Assembly: GCA_023459535.1 (NCBI GenBank)
Contig: JAEWTK010000094.1
Span: 1-11,540, forward strand
Reading direction: 5' to 3'
Source of the DNA: Pseudomonadota bacterium
GTDB taxonomy: Bacteria > Pseudomonadota > Gammaproteobacteria > Burkholderiales > Methylophilaceae
Length of the DNA: 11,540 nucleotides
The notes beneath the pieces were generated by a model. That model was not told the origin of the DNA. It ran no database searches and worked only from the letters and a program-made list of their open reading frames with translations. Positions 1-7,360 of the stretch are shown here, piece after piece. A program made the position numbers and the translations under genes. The stretch's first letter is position 1. Every line of letters starts with the position of its first letter.

Positions 1-1497
1 GATGCGCTGGCGCTGCCCGCCGGAAAGACGCGTGCCGCGTTCGCCGAGATGGGTTGCGTAGCCTTCGGGCAGACGCGAGATGAATTCCTCGACCTGCGCC
101 GCCTTGGCCGCCACCATCACTTCAGCATCGGTGGCATACGGCCGTCCATAGCGGATGTTTTCCATGGCATTGGCCGAAAAGATCACCGGATCCTGCGGTA
201 CTACGGCAATCATGCTGCGCAGGGATTGCAGCGTCAGCTTGCGGATATCCTGCCCATTGATGCTGATGCTGCCTGAGGTGACATCGTAAAAGCGTAGCAA
301 TAGCTGGAACAGCGTGGTTTTGCCTGCGCCCGAAGGGCCAACCAGGGCGACTGTCTCGCCGCTGGGGATTTCCAGAGAGACGTTGCTCAATGCGGCGGTC
401 TGCAACCTGGAGGGATAATAAAAGCTGACGTGGCTGAACGAAATGTGCGCGGTTGTGGCATCGCTGATTTCTTCCGGCCGGCTGGTTTCCCTGACTGCAG
501 GCGCTGCGTGCAGCAGTTCCAGCAGGCGCTCGGTGGCGCCGGCGGCGCGCATGATATCGCCCCAGACCTCAGCCATCGTGCCGACGCTGCCGGCCACCAT
601 GGCGGCATAGAGGATGAAGGAAGCCAGTTCGCCGCCGGTCATGGCGCCGCTGGTGACCTGACGCGCGCCTATCCACAGCACAAAGATGATCGAGCCCATG
701 ACCGCAGTAATGATGACGGCAGTCATGGCGGCGCGCACCCGCACCCGCTTGAGTGCCGTGATGAAGCTGGTTTCCGTGCTCTGGCGGAAGCGGCCGATTT
801 CGCGCTGCTCCTGGGTAAAGGATTGCACGGTCGGCATGGCGTTGAGGATTTCGCCTGCCAGCGCCGAGCTGTCGGCGATCCTGTCCTGAGATTCGCGTGA
901 AAGTTTGCGCACCTTCCTGCCAATCAGGATGATGGGCAACACTACCAGCAACATCAGGCCGAAATTCAGCGAGAACAGATAAAGGCTGGTGACGGCAAGC
1001 ATGATCATGCCGCCGATGAACTGGAACAGGCTGCGCAGGCCCATGGAAGCCGAACTGCCAACCACGGTTTGAATCAGGGTGGTATCGCCGGTCAGGCGTG
1101 ACAGCACCTCGCCAGTTTGCAAGGTCTCGAAGAATTGCGGTGATTGCGTCATCACGCGCCCGTAGACCGCATTGCGCAAGTCGGCAGTGACGCGTTCGCC
1201 TATCCAGGAGACGGTGTAATAGCGTGCCGCCACCATCAGCGCCCAGAAGAACGCCAGGCCGAACAAAATGGCGAAATGACTGTTCAGGTTGAGGCTGTCG
1301 GTTAGTGCGCCACTGGTTCTTGCGGGTTTTTGACCAAAGCCGAAATCAATCAGGTCGCGAAAGGCGAGCGGAACCAGCAACAGTGTCGCCGATGCCAGGC
1401 TGAGCAGGACAAAAGCCAGCAGCATTTGCTTGCGATAAGGCCGCAGAAAAGGCCAGATATCGCGCAGGGACGATATCTTTTTGGCTTTCTGCGGCAT
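1..1497 (-). CDS. ABC exporter half-transporter, MsbA-related (partial, 3' end outside window)
   Basis: Fused permease/ATPase subunit of a type I ABC exporter in the inner membrane; substrate unknown (lipids, drugs or peptides are usual for the family). 499 codons are visible. Residues about 15-310 are the membrane domain, starting with DIWPFLRPYRKQML and including the family-typical segment FFETLQTGEVLSRLTGDT. The ATPase domain follows, with Walker A GPSGAGKTT at about 387-395, a Q-loop region (VVPQDPVIFSAN) and the signature LSGGQRQRI at 491-499, where the window ends. Walker B and the H-loop lie outside, so this is a window cut, not a pseudogene. I chose ATG 1497 because AGGAG lies just upstream, although only 3 nt away. 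An in-frame ATG at 1530 has no ribosome site. A TGA closes the frame upstream, with no other common start codon between. It follows the sugar dehydrogenase in the same direction with no terminator seen, so an operon is likely. Family sure; substrate unknown. Confidence 0.93.
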   Translation of the reverse strand, partial: MPQKAKKISSLRDIWPFLRPYRKQMLLAFVLLSLASATLLLVPLAFRDLIDFGFGQKPARTSGALTDSLNLNSHFAILFGLAFFWALMVAARYYTVSWIGERVTADLRNAVYGRVMTQSPQFFETLQTGEVLSRLTGDTTLIQTVVGSSASMGLRSLFQFIGGMIMLAVTSLYLFSLNFGLMLLVVLPIILIGRKVRKLSRESQDRIADSSALAGEILNAMPTVQSFTQEQREIGRFRQSTETSFITALKRVRVRAAMTAVIITAVMGSIIFVLWIGARQVTSGAMTGGELASFILYAAMVAGSVGTMAEVWGDIMRAAGATERLLELLHAAPAVRETSRPEEISDATTAHISFSHVSFYYPSRLQTAALSNVSLEIPSGETVALVGPSGAGKTTLFQLLLRFYDVTSGSISINGQDIRKLTLQSLRSMIAVVPQDPVIFSANAMENIRYGRPYATDAEVMVAAKAAQVEEFISRLPEGYATHLGERGTRLSGGQRQRI

Positions 1498-1530
1498 GGT
1501 CTCCTGTGGTTGCGGCTCATGGCTGGCCAT

Positions 1531-1560
1531 GGTGTCGGTGGTGTCGGTGGTGTCGATGGT
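1531..1560. repeat. 9-bp tandem repeat, about 3.3 copies
   Basis: The plus strand reads GGTGTCGGT twice, then GGTGTCGAT and a final GGT. It sits in the gap between the sugar dehydrogenase stop and the exporter gene and directly abuts the in-frame ATG at 1530. Read in the exporter frame it would encode Asp/Thr-rich triplets, but no start codon lies upstream of it in that frame, so it is probably untranslated leader. Confidence 0.85.
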
Positions 1561-1577
1561 GGATTCCTGTTGGTAAC

Positions 1578-2717
1578 TTAACGGACGGATTGCAGTTGCA
1601 GCAGTCTGTCACCGGCAATCAGATAAAGCAAACCATCCGGCCCCTGACGTATATCACGCACGCGGCCGAGGTTTTCGAACAAGCGCTCCTCCTTGACCAC
1701 CTTGTCGCCATCCAGCGTCAGCTTGACCAGGGTCTGGAACTTGAGCGAACCGACGAACAGGTGGTTTTTCCAGCCGGGATAGGCGTCGCCGGTATAAAAG
1801 GCCATGCCGGAAGGCGCGATGGAGGGTACCCATTTATAAAGAGGTTGCGCCATGCCCGGTTTCTTGGTGCCCTCGCCGATTTTGGTGCCGGTGAAGTAAT
1901 TGACACCGTACGTGATTACCGGCCAGCCGAAGTTGATGCCGGCCTGCACGATGTTGATCTCGTCGCCGCCCTGCGGGCCGTGCTCATGGGTCCAGACCTT
2001 GCCGGTGGCCGGGTTGAGCGTGGCGCCCTGCACGTTGCGGTGGCCGTAGCTGTAGATTTCCGGTAGCGCGTCACTCTTGGCGGCGAACGGGTTGTCCTGC
2101 GGCACGCGGCCATCGTCATGCAGGCGGATCACCTTGCCGATATGCTGGGCGAGGTCCTGGGCCCGTTCCATTTCGCCGCGGTCGCCGAGGGTGATGTAGA
2201 GGAAGCCTTCGCGGTCGAACACCAGGCGCGAACCGAAATGCTTGTTGCTGCTGATCTTGGGTGCCTGACGGAAGATCACTTCGCTATCGGTCAGTTGCAT
2301 GCCCTTGAGCTTGGCGCGCATGACTTCGGTGCCGCTGCCGCCTTCGCCCTTGGCCGAGTAGCTGAGGTAGACCCAGCCGTTCTCCGCATAGCGCGGGTGC
2401 AGGGCGATATCGAGCAGGCCGCCCTGTCCGCGATCGACCACCGCGGGCACGCCGTTTATCGCTTGCGGCAACAGTTTGCCGTTCTCAACCATGCGCAGCT
2501 TGCCGGATTTTTCCGTGACCAGCAGGCGGCCGTCAGGCAGAAAGGCCATGCTCCAGGGTTCTTTCAGGTTCTCGACCAGTGGCTTCAGCTGGATCTTGCC
2601 GGGGTCTGCCGCGAGGCTCTGTCCGGCATGGGCCGGCATGTGTAGGAACAGGCCGAAACAGAGCAGCAGCGGGCTGAAAAGTGTCTGCCATGAATGAGAG
2701 ATGGCTGGGCGTGGCAT
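1578..2717 (-). CDS. Soluble PQQ-dependent aldose sugar dehydrogenase (Asd/YliI-like, GSDH family)
   Basis: Periplasmic beta-propeller quinoprotein that oxidises sugars at the aldehyde carbon and passes electrons to the respiratory chain; the natural substrate is not readable from the sequence. 379 residues, normal for the family. Residues 1-31 form a Sec signal peptide with hydrophobic core SPLLLCFGLFL and a likely cut after PAHA. Family motifs: EPWSMAFLPDGRLLVTEK (53-70), GGLLDIALHP (99-108), NKHFGSRLVFD (158-168), YGHRN (224-228), EHGPQGGDEINIV (245-257) and NFGWPVITYG (262-271). His160 matches the catalytic His of soluble glucose dehydrogenase by motif position. ATG 2717 has CAGGAG 5 nt upstream. 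The gene diverges from mqo and leads into the ABC exporter gene. It needs PQQ, whose precursor gene pqqA is about 5 kb away in this window. Often annotated as sorbosone dehydrogenase. Confidence 0.93.
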   Translation of the reverse strand: MPRPAISHSWQTLFSPLLLCFGLFLHMPAHAGQSLAADPGKIQLKPLVENLKEPWSMAFLPDGRLLVTEKSGKLRMVENGKLLPQAINGVPAVVDRGQGGLLDIALHPRYAENGWVYLSYSAKGEGGSGTEVMRAKLKGMQLTDSEVIFRQAPKISSNKHFGSRLVFDREGFLYITLGDRGEMERAQDLAQHIGKVIRLHDDGRVPQDNPFAAKSDALPEIYSYGHRNVQGATLNPATGKVWTHEHGPQGGDEINIVQAGINFGWPVITYGVNYFTGTKIGEGTKKPGMAQPLYKWVPSIAPSGMAFYTGDAYPGWKNHLFVGSLKFQTLVKLTLDGDKVVKEERLFENLGRVRDIRQGPDGLLYLIAGDRLLQLQSVR

Positions 2718-2791
2718 GATGTCTCCTGAAGATAAAAGATGACGGTATGACGATTTGTCCGGTCACGGGTTCACCCGACGCATCAAGTGAA

Positions 2792-2820
2792 TTTACAGAA
2801 CACGTTACGGCACCTAATAT
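2792..2820 (+). promoter_or_regulatory. Predicted sigma70-type promoter for mqo
   Basis: TTTACA (2792-2797, 5 of 6 to the -35 consensus), a 17-bp spacer and TAATAT (2815-2820, 4 of 6 to the -10 consensus). Predicted transcription start is near 2827, giving a leader of about 36 nt before ATG 2863. The spacing is ideal and the orientation fits mqo. No equally good promoter was seen for the divergent dehydrogenase gene. Confidence 0.55.
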
Positions 2821-2825
2821 AGGTG
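2811..2825. promoter_or_regulatory. Perfect palindrome over the mqo -10 box (candidate operator)
   Basis: CACCTA, spacer ATA, TAGGTG: perfect 6-bp arms that enclose the proposed -10 hexamer. A dimeric repressor bound here would block polymerase. No regulator gene is adjacent, so the binding protein is unknown. The palindrome is directly visible; the function is inferred. Confidence 0.4.
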
Positions 2826-2829
2826 GGCT

Positions 2830-2849
2830 TTAATACAGACAGATATTAA
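2830..2849. repeat. Inverted repeat TTAATA-N8-TATTAA in the mqo leader
   Basis: Perfect 6-bp AT-rich arms around an 8-nt centre, CAGACAGA, just downstream of the predicted mqo start site and 13 nt before ATG 2863. It could be a second operator half-site pair or a weak leader hairpin. AT-rich arms of this length can arise by chance. Confidence 0.4.
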
Positions 2850-2862
2850 TTTCTTAGAATAG

Positions 2863-4392
2863 ATGAATGACGGAAATATGAAATCCACGCAACAATCCGG
2901 GGTGAATGACAAGGTCGATGTGTTGCTGGTCGGCGGCGGCATCATGAGTGCGACGCTGGCGACTTTGCTCAATCAACTGGATCCCGCGTTGCAGATCGTG
3001 CTGGTGGAAAAGCAGGAGGCGGTGGCGACCGAGAGCAGCGATGCCTGGAACAATGCCGGCACCGGCCATGCCGGTTATTGTGAACTGAATTACACGCCAC
3101 AGGCGGCCGACGGCAGCGTCAGTATCCCGCGTGCACTCAGCATCAATGCGGCTTTTGAAGTCTCGTTGCAGTTCTGGTCGAGTCTGGTCGAGCAGGGCGT
3201 CCTGTCCACGCCAAAATCCTTCATCAATGCCACGCCGCATGAGAGCTTTGTCTGGGGTGAAAAGGATGTCGCTTTTCTCAGGGAGCGTCATGCACAGTTG
3301 AGCCGTCATCATCTGTTTGCCGATATGGAATATAGCGAAGACCCTGCCGTCATCGCCGAATGGATGCCGCTGGTGATGCAAGAGCGGCCCATCGCCCAAT
3401 CCATGACTCAGCCGGTTGCGGCGACGCGCGTGGCCTATGGCACCGATGTCGATTTCGGCGCGCTGACACGGCAGCTGGTCGCGACCTTGCAGCAGCAACC
3501 GAATTTCCGCCTGCTGTGCGGACATGAAGTGGAAAACCTGGAAAGAAAGGCGGCCAAGCGCTGGCAGGTCGAAGTGCGGGAAACCGCGAATGGCCAGCGG
3601 CAGCAGCTGGATGCGGCATTTGTTTTTCTGGGGGCGGGTGGCGCGGCGCTGCCCTTGCTGCAGAAATCGGGCATTAAGGAAGGCCGCGGTTATGGCGGCT
3701 TCCCGGTCAGTGGCCAGTGGCTGGTGTGCAGGAACCCGGAGATCGTTCGCCAGCATCGTGCCAAGGTCTACGGTAAGGCGCCGATCGGGGCGCCACCGAT
3801 GTCGGTACCGCACCTCGATACGCGCTACATCAATGGTCAGCCGGCCTTGTTGTTCGGGCCGTATGCCGGCTTCACCAGCAAGTTCCTCAAGCAGGGTTCC
3901 TATCTCGATCTGCTGAAATCGGTCAGAGCCGGCAATCTCAAATCGCTGCTCGGTGTTGCCCGCCATAACATGGATCTGACGCAATACCTGATCAGGGAAG
4001 CGCTGCAAAGCCATGAGGCGCGCATGGCTTCCTTGCGCAAGTTCTATCCGCAGGCGCGTTCCGAAGATTGGGAGCTAGAAGCAGCCGGCAAGCGTGTGCA
4101 GATTATCAAGGGCTGCGATGAAAAAGGCGGCAAGCTGGAATTCGGCACCGAGATTGTCGCTGCCGCAGATGGTTCACTGGCCGCTTTGTTGGGCGCTTCG
4201 CCCGGTGCTTCGGTATCCGTGCAGGCCATGCTGGACGTTTTGCAGCGATGCTTTGCTGATCGTATGGCCTCTGCAGCCTGGCAGGAGAAGCTGAAAGCGC
4301 TGATTCCTTCATATGGCGAGTCGCTGGTAGAGGATGCCGGGCTTTTGAAAGTCGTGCGGGAGAGAACACTTGCCAAGCTGGCGTTGAAGTAG
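2863..4392 (+). CDS. mqo: Malate:quinone oxidoreductase
   Basis: FAD enzyme at the inner face of the cytoplasmic membrane. It oxidises malate to oxaloacetate and passes electrons directly to the quinone pool, replacing or complementing NAD-linked malate dehydrogenase. 509 residues, within the family range (E. coli Mqo is slightly longer). The FAD-binding N-terminus reads VDVLLVGGGIMSATLATLL (about 18-36) and is followed by the Mqo hallmark WNNAGTGHAGYCELNYTP; GYGGFPVSGQWL and LLFGPYAGF are further family blocks. The ribosome site is weak. ATG 2863 is taken here, but ATG 2878 (MKSTQQSG), with GGAA just upstream, is equally plausible and would remove only five residues. It has its own predicted promoter in the divergent spacer with a palindrome over the -10 box. 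No damage seen. Identification is firm. Confidence 0.97.
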   Translation: MNDGNMKSTQQSGVNDKVDVLLVGGGIMSATLATLLNQLDPALQIVLVEKQEAVATESSDAWNNAGTGHAGYCELNYTPQAADGSVSIPRALSINAAFEVSLQFWSSLVEQGVLSTPKSFINATPHESFVWGEKDVAFLRERHAQLSRHHLFADMEYSEDPAVIAEWMPLVMQERPIAQSMTQPVAATRVAYGTDVDFGALTRQLVATLQQQPNFRLLCGHEVENLERKAAKRWQVEVRETANGQRQQLDAAFVFLGAGGAALPLLQKSGIKEGRGYGGFPVSGQWLVCRNPEIVRQHRAKVYGKAPIGAPPMSVPHLDTRYINGQPALLFGPYAGFTSKFLKQGSYLDLLKSVRAGNLKSLLGVARHNMDLTQYLIREALQSHEARMASLRKFYPQARSEDWELEAAGKRVQIIKGCDEKGGKLEFGTEIVAAADGSLAALLGASPGASVSVQAMLDVLQRCFADRMASAAWQEKLKALIPSYGESLVEDAGLLKVVRERTLAKLALK

Positions 4393-4405
4393 CACTCTTG
4401 GCAAG
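4369..4405 (+). terminator. Inverted repeat straddling the mqo stop codon
   Basis: CTTGCCAAG (4369-4377) and CTTGGCAAG (4397-4405) are perfect 9-bp complements around a 19-nt loop that contains the TAG stop. No T-run follows, so it is not a standard intrinsic terminator. It may act as a 3'-end stabiliser or a weak pause/termination structure. Confidence 0.3.
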
Positions 4406-4610
4406 CGCAGCCAGTAGCGTATATTTGAACAGGTCGTCATGTTTTCAGCCGGGATGACAGGCATCAGTTTGCATTGTGGTACGACTGCTGGAAAAATGCA
4501 GTGTAGTGATACATGCTGTTCAGCGACGAAATCCTCGCCGGCATGTCGGATCATGAATCCTGGGAGGCGGCAAACGCTGTTTCCGAATATTAGTTTCAGG
4601 TGAACCCCAT

Positions 4611-7271
4611 ATGGCCCTGTCTGCAAAAATTTACAGCAAGACCGGAAAAGGCGCGCGAGCTCAGTCGTCCAAGAGCCGCGATTTATCTGCCGATGCCCTC
4701 AAAATCCTTTCCCTGATCGACAGCAAGATTGAAACGCCTGCCATTTTTGCGCAACTGGACAGGCTGTCTGAAAACGAATTTCAGAGTCTGCTCGACGAGC
4801 TCGAGCGCGATGGCTACATCAGGTTATTGAATAATCGGGAATGGGATCTGGGCGATGATTTCGATTATCGGACCAGCATGGTGGTAGATGAGCTCAGTGT
4901 TGAGGATTTTATTGCGCTGAACTCGAATTCAAAGCCTGCAGCGGACACCCCGCCAACCAGCGAGCCTGAGCCGGAAGTGACTCATGAGGCCGCAGTTACA
5001 ACGCCTTCTGCCGAAGAGATTGCCGAGCTGGAATCAAGGCTGGAGGCCGAGCGCAAGGCGCAGGAAGAAGCCAACCGGGAAGAAGAAGCGGCGAGGGAAA
5101 AGGCTCGGGCTGAAGCTGAGATCGCCGCAAGGCAGGAGGCCGAACGCAAGGCGCAAGAGGTAGAGGCTGAACGTTTGCACGCGGCTGAGGCCGCCAGACT
5201 GAAAGCCGAACAGGAGGCGCGCGAACAGGCAGAACGGCGTGCTCGCGAAGAGGAGGCAGCGCGTCAGGAAGCGGAGGCGAAACTGCGCGCCCAGGCCGAG
5301 AAAGCTGCGAAACAGGAAGCCGAACGCATCGCCCGTGAGGAAGAAAAACGCAAGGCACGTGAAGAGAAGGCTGCGCGCCGCAAGGCTGCCGCTGAAGCCC
5401 GTGCTCGCGAGGAAGAGGCTGCAAGGCTGGAAGCAGAACACCGGGCTCAAGAAGAAGCTGAACGTAAAGCACGTGAAGAGGAAGCGGCGCGTCTTCAGGC
5501 TGAAGAGGCTGCGCGCATAGAAGCCGAGGAGCAAGCGAAGCAGGAGGCAGCGGAACAAGCCAGGCTGGAGGCGGAGCGTAAGGCGCGTGAGGCCGAACGC
5601 AAGGCGCAGGAAGAGGAAGCGGCGCGCCAGAAGGCGGAAGCGGTAGCTCGTGCTCAGGCTGAAGAAGCGGCCAAGCAGGAAGCCGAACGTAAAGCACAGG
5701 AAGCCGAACGTAAGGCGCGTGAAGCTGAACGTAAAGCGCGTGAAGCTGAACGTAAAGCGCAGGAAGCTGAACGTAAAGCGCAGGAAGTCGCTGAGCGCGA
5801 AGCCCGCAAGGCCGAGGAGGCTCGTCAAAAAGCGGAGGAAGTTGCCCGCGCCAAGGCTGAAAAAGCCGCCAGGCAGGAGGCCGAACGACTGGCCAAAGAG
5901 GAAGCCAAACGCAAGGCGCAGGAAGAGAAAGAACTGCACCGTCAGGCGGAGGCGGAAGCCCGTGCCATAGCCAAGGAAGAGGCCAGGCTGAAGGCTGAGC
6001 AGACGGCTATCGAGAAAGCGCAGTCCCGGGCTGAGAAGGAGTTCATGCGTGCTGGCGTGAAGCCGGCCAGATGGTTGCTGCCGTTAGCCAGGGTGTTTTT
6101 TGTGTATACGCCACTGGTGCTGCTGCTGGCGTTGGGTTTGATGCATTTTGTTAATCTGGGCATGCTGGCCGGCCCGGTCGAGAAAATCGCATCTGCCGCC
6201 ATCGGTGAGCCCGTCACGGTGCGTAATCTCCGCGTCTCCCTGTTCCCGCAGGCACATCTTGCGCTCTCTGACATCACGGTGGGAGCGGATAAGGATATCG
6301 GCATTCGCTCCGTGCAGGTGGTACCGGAGTTGTCTACACTGTTCGATGAAGAGAAAAACCTGAAGTCGATCGAAATCATCGAATTAACGGTGGATGCGGC
6401 AAGTCTGCACCGTCAGTTGCAGTGGCTGGAAAGCCTGGCCGATAACGATGATTTGAAAATCGGACAGATAACGCTCAAGGGTCTCACGCTAAGCGTTCCC
6501 GGCTTCGGTGCGATGGTGTTCGACGGCAATCTGGAGCGTTCTGCAGGGGGAGCATTCAGCCGGCTTGAGCTTTCCGGCGTCGAGCAGAACCTGACGCTGG
6601 AATTGCTGCCGCAGGATGGCAATTACCGGGTCAATCTGCAAGCCGATAACTGGCAGACGCCGCTGGCCAATGGTCTGCGGTTCGATAATTTCAATGCGGT
6701 GGGCATTGCCGACGGTAATCAGGTGCGATTCAGCAGCATGGAAGGCGAACTCTATGGCGGCAGTTTCAAGGCTACAGGTGTCCTGGCGTGGTCGGCGCAG
6801 CCTGTCGCGTCCGGCAATTTCGAGCTGGAGCAGGTCAGGCTACCTGCTGTCCTGTCTGCCATGAAAAGCAGCGCTGCTGTCGAAGGCACTCTCAATGCCA
6901 CGGCCACCTTTACCAGTCAGGCAAATGAAGGACAGGGGTTGGCAGAAGCCGCCGAGATCGACGCCAGTTTCCAGGTGCGGGATGGCAGCTTCAATGGCAT
7001 CGATCTGGCCAATCATATGGTTTCCGGCAGTGGCAGCGGCAATGCGACCCGCTTCGAGCGGCTCAGCGGAAAATTACAACTCAGGCAGGGGGTATATCAG
7101 TATCGCCAGCTTGTACTGGACGCACCCCAACTCAAGGCGCGCGGCAATCTCGATGTACAGCCGAATCAGGATGTTTCAGGCGGTATCAGTGCCGAACTGG
7201 CAATTCCGTCACGCCGGATCAAATCAAATCTTGCCGTCGAAGGAAAGATCGGCAGTGTCAGGTTGAAATAG
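4611..7271 (+). CDS. AsmA-like membrane protein with long N-terminal coiled coil
   Basis: 886 residues in four parts. Residues about 23-80 form a small helical, winged-helix-like domain (LKILSLIDSKIETPAIF, then LLDELERDGYIRLL). Residues 133-477 are a nearly unbroken Ala/Glu/Lys/Arg-rich coiled coil with many AERKAxE heptads. Residues about 495-517 are one membrane helix preceded by basic residues (GVKPARW), suggesting N-terminus in the cytoplasm. Residues about 520-886 are AsmA-like and periplasmic (PVEKIASAAIGEPVTVRNLRV, GELYGGSFKATGVL, and a C-terminal block with LQLRQGVYQYRQLVLDAP). AsmA relatives act in outer-membrane assembly or lipid movement between membranes; the exact role here is unknown. 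By the positive-inside rule the coil would be cytoplasmic, unlike TolA. ATG 4611 has CAGGTGA 6 nt upstream. No confident promoter was seen in the 218-nt gap after mqo. The gene ends at a strong terminator. The AsmA assignment is fairly sure; the N-terminal fold is tentative. Confidence 0.85.
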   Translation: MALSAKIYSKTGKGARAQSSKSRDLSADALKILSLIDSKIETPAIFAQLDRLSENEFQSLLDELERDGYIRLLNNREWDLGDDFDYRTSMVVDELSVEDFIALNSNSKPAADTPPTSEPEPEVTHEAAVTTPSAEEIAELESRLEAERKAQEEANREEEAAREKARAEAEIAARQEAERKAQEVEAERLHAAEAARLKAEQEAREQAERRAREEEAARQEAEAKLRAQAEKAAKQEAERIAREEEKRKAREEKAARRKAAAEARAREEEAARLEAEHRAQEEAERKAREEEAARLQAEEAARIEAEEQAKQEAAEQARLEAERKAREAERKAQEEEAARQKAEAVARAQAEEAAKQEAERKAQEAERKAREAERKAREAERKAQEAERKAQEVAEREARKAEEARQKAEEVARAKAEKAARQEAERLAKEEAKRKAQEEKELHRQAEAEARAIAKEEARLKAEQTAIEKAQSRAEKEFMRAGVKPARWLLPLARVFFVYTPLVLLLALGLMHFVNLGMLAGPVEKIASAAIGEPVTVRNLRVSLFPQAHLALSDITVGADKDIGIRSVQVVPELSTLFDEEKNLKSIEIIELTVDAASLHRQLQWLESLADNDDLKIGQITLKGLTLSVPGFGAMVFDGNLERSAGGAFSRLELSGVEQNLTLELLPQDGNYRVNLQADNWQTPLANGLRFDNFNAVGIADGNQVRFSSMEGELYGGSFKATGVLAWSAQPVASGNFELEQVRLPAVLSAMKSSAAVEGTLNATATFTSQANEGQGLAEAAEIDASFQVRDGSFNGIDLANHMVSGSGSGNATRFERLSGKLQLRQGVYQYRQLVLDAPQLKARGNLDVQPNQDVSGGISAELAIPSRRIKSNLAVEGKIGSVRLK
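5679..5783 (+). repeat. Five tandem 21-bp repeats encoding EAERKA(Q/R)
   Basis: Five consecutive 21-bp units, each GAA-GC(C/T)-GAA-CGT-AA(A/G)-GC(A/G)-C(A/G)(G/T), encode one heptad each (residues 357-391 of the coiled-coil AsmA-like protein). Units 4 and 5 are identical at the DNA level and unit 3 differs only in its last codon, pointing to recent duplication. Degenerate copies of the heptad run through the rest of the coil, 5007-6041. Confidence 0.95.
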
Positions 7272-7274
7272 CGG

Positions 7275-7292
7275 CGCATTCATACGAATGCG
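7275..7292 (+). repeat. Small hairpin after the AsmA-like gene
   Basis: CGCATTC, loop ATAC, GAATGCG: perfect 7-bp arms only 4 nt past the stop codon, ahead of the main terminator at 7311. No T-run follows. It may be a 3'-end protecting structure in the plus-strand transcript. Confidence 0.5.
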
Positions 7293-7310
7293 GCTGGGAT
7301 GAGCGGAAAT

Positions 7311-7340
7311 AAAAACGGGCGCCGAAGCGCCCGTTTTTTT
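7311..7340. terminator. Strong bidirectional intrinsic terminator
   Basis: AAAAACGGGCGC (7311-7322), a 4-nt loop and GCGCCCG (7327-7333) are followed by seven T. On the minus strand the same stem closes on a C-UUCG-G tetraloop, especially stable in RNA, and is followed by TTTTTATTT. It lies between convergent genes, 39 nt past the AsmA-like stop and 20 nt past the pqqA stop, and should end transcription from both sides. Confidence 0.93.
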
Positions 7341-7360
7341 GAATCCGGTTTCGTCAGAAA

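Noticed and set aside
1-1497. ABC exporter appearing truncated after LSGGQ
   Set aside because: The frame is open to the window edge, so the missing Walker B half is outside the window, not lost.
2854-4014. 386-codon open frame antisense to mqo
   Set aside because: It is the GC-rich shadow of mqo, which has full family motifs. The predicted protein has no recognisable domain.
4513-4593. 26-codon frame (starts MLFSDEIL) just before the AsmA-like gene
   Set aside because: No convincing ribosome site and no known leader-peptide feature. Too short to separate from chance without conservation data.
4309-4626. Minus-strand frame of about 105 codons spanning the mqo 3' end and the following gap
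   Set aside because: About a quarter lies over mqo coding sequence. There is no ribosome site or recognisable family, and it would run antisense into the start of the AsmA-like gene.
5679-5783. Regular short repeats as a possible CRISPR array
   Set aside because: Units are directly adjacent with no spacers, have a 21-bp period and lie in frame inside a coding region.
5034-5939. Long open frames on the minus strand opposite the coiled coil (also 4996-5697)
   Set aside because: They mirror the repetitive Glu/Lys/Ala codons of the real gene. Composition is extreme (Leu/Phe/Arg or Pro/Leu), and no ribosome site or family motif is seen.
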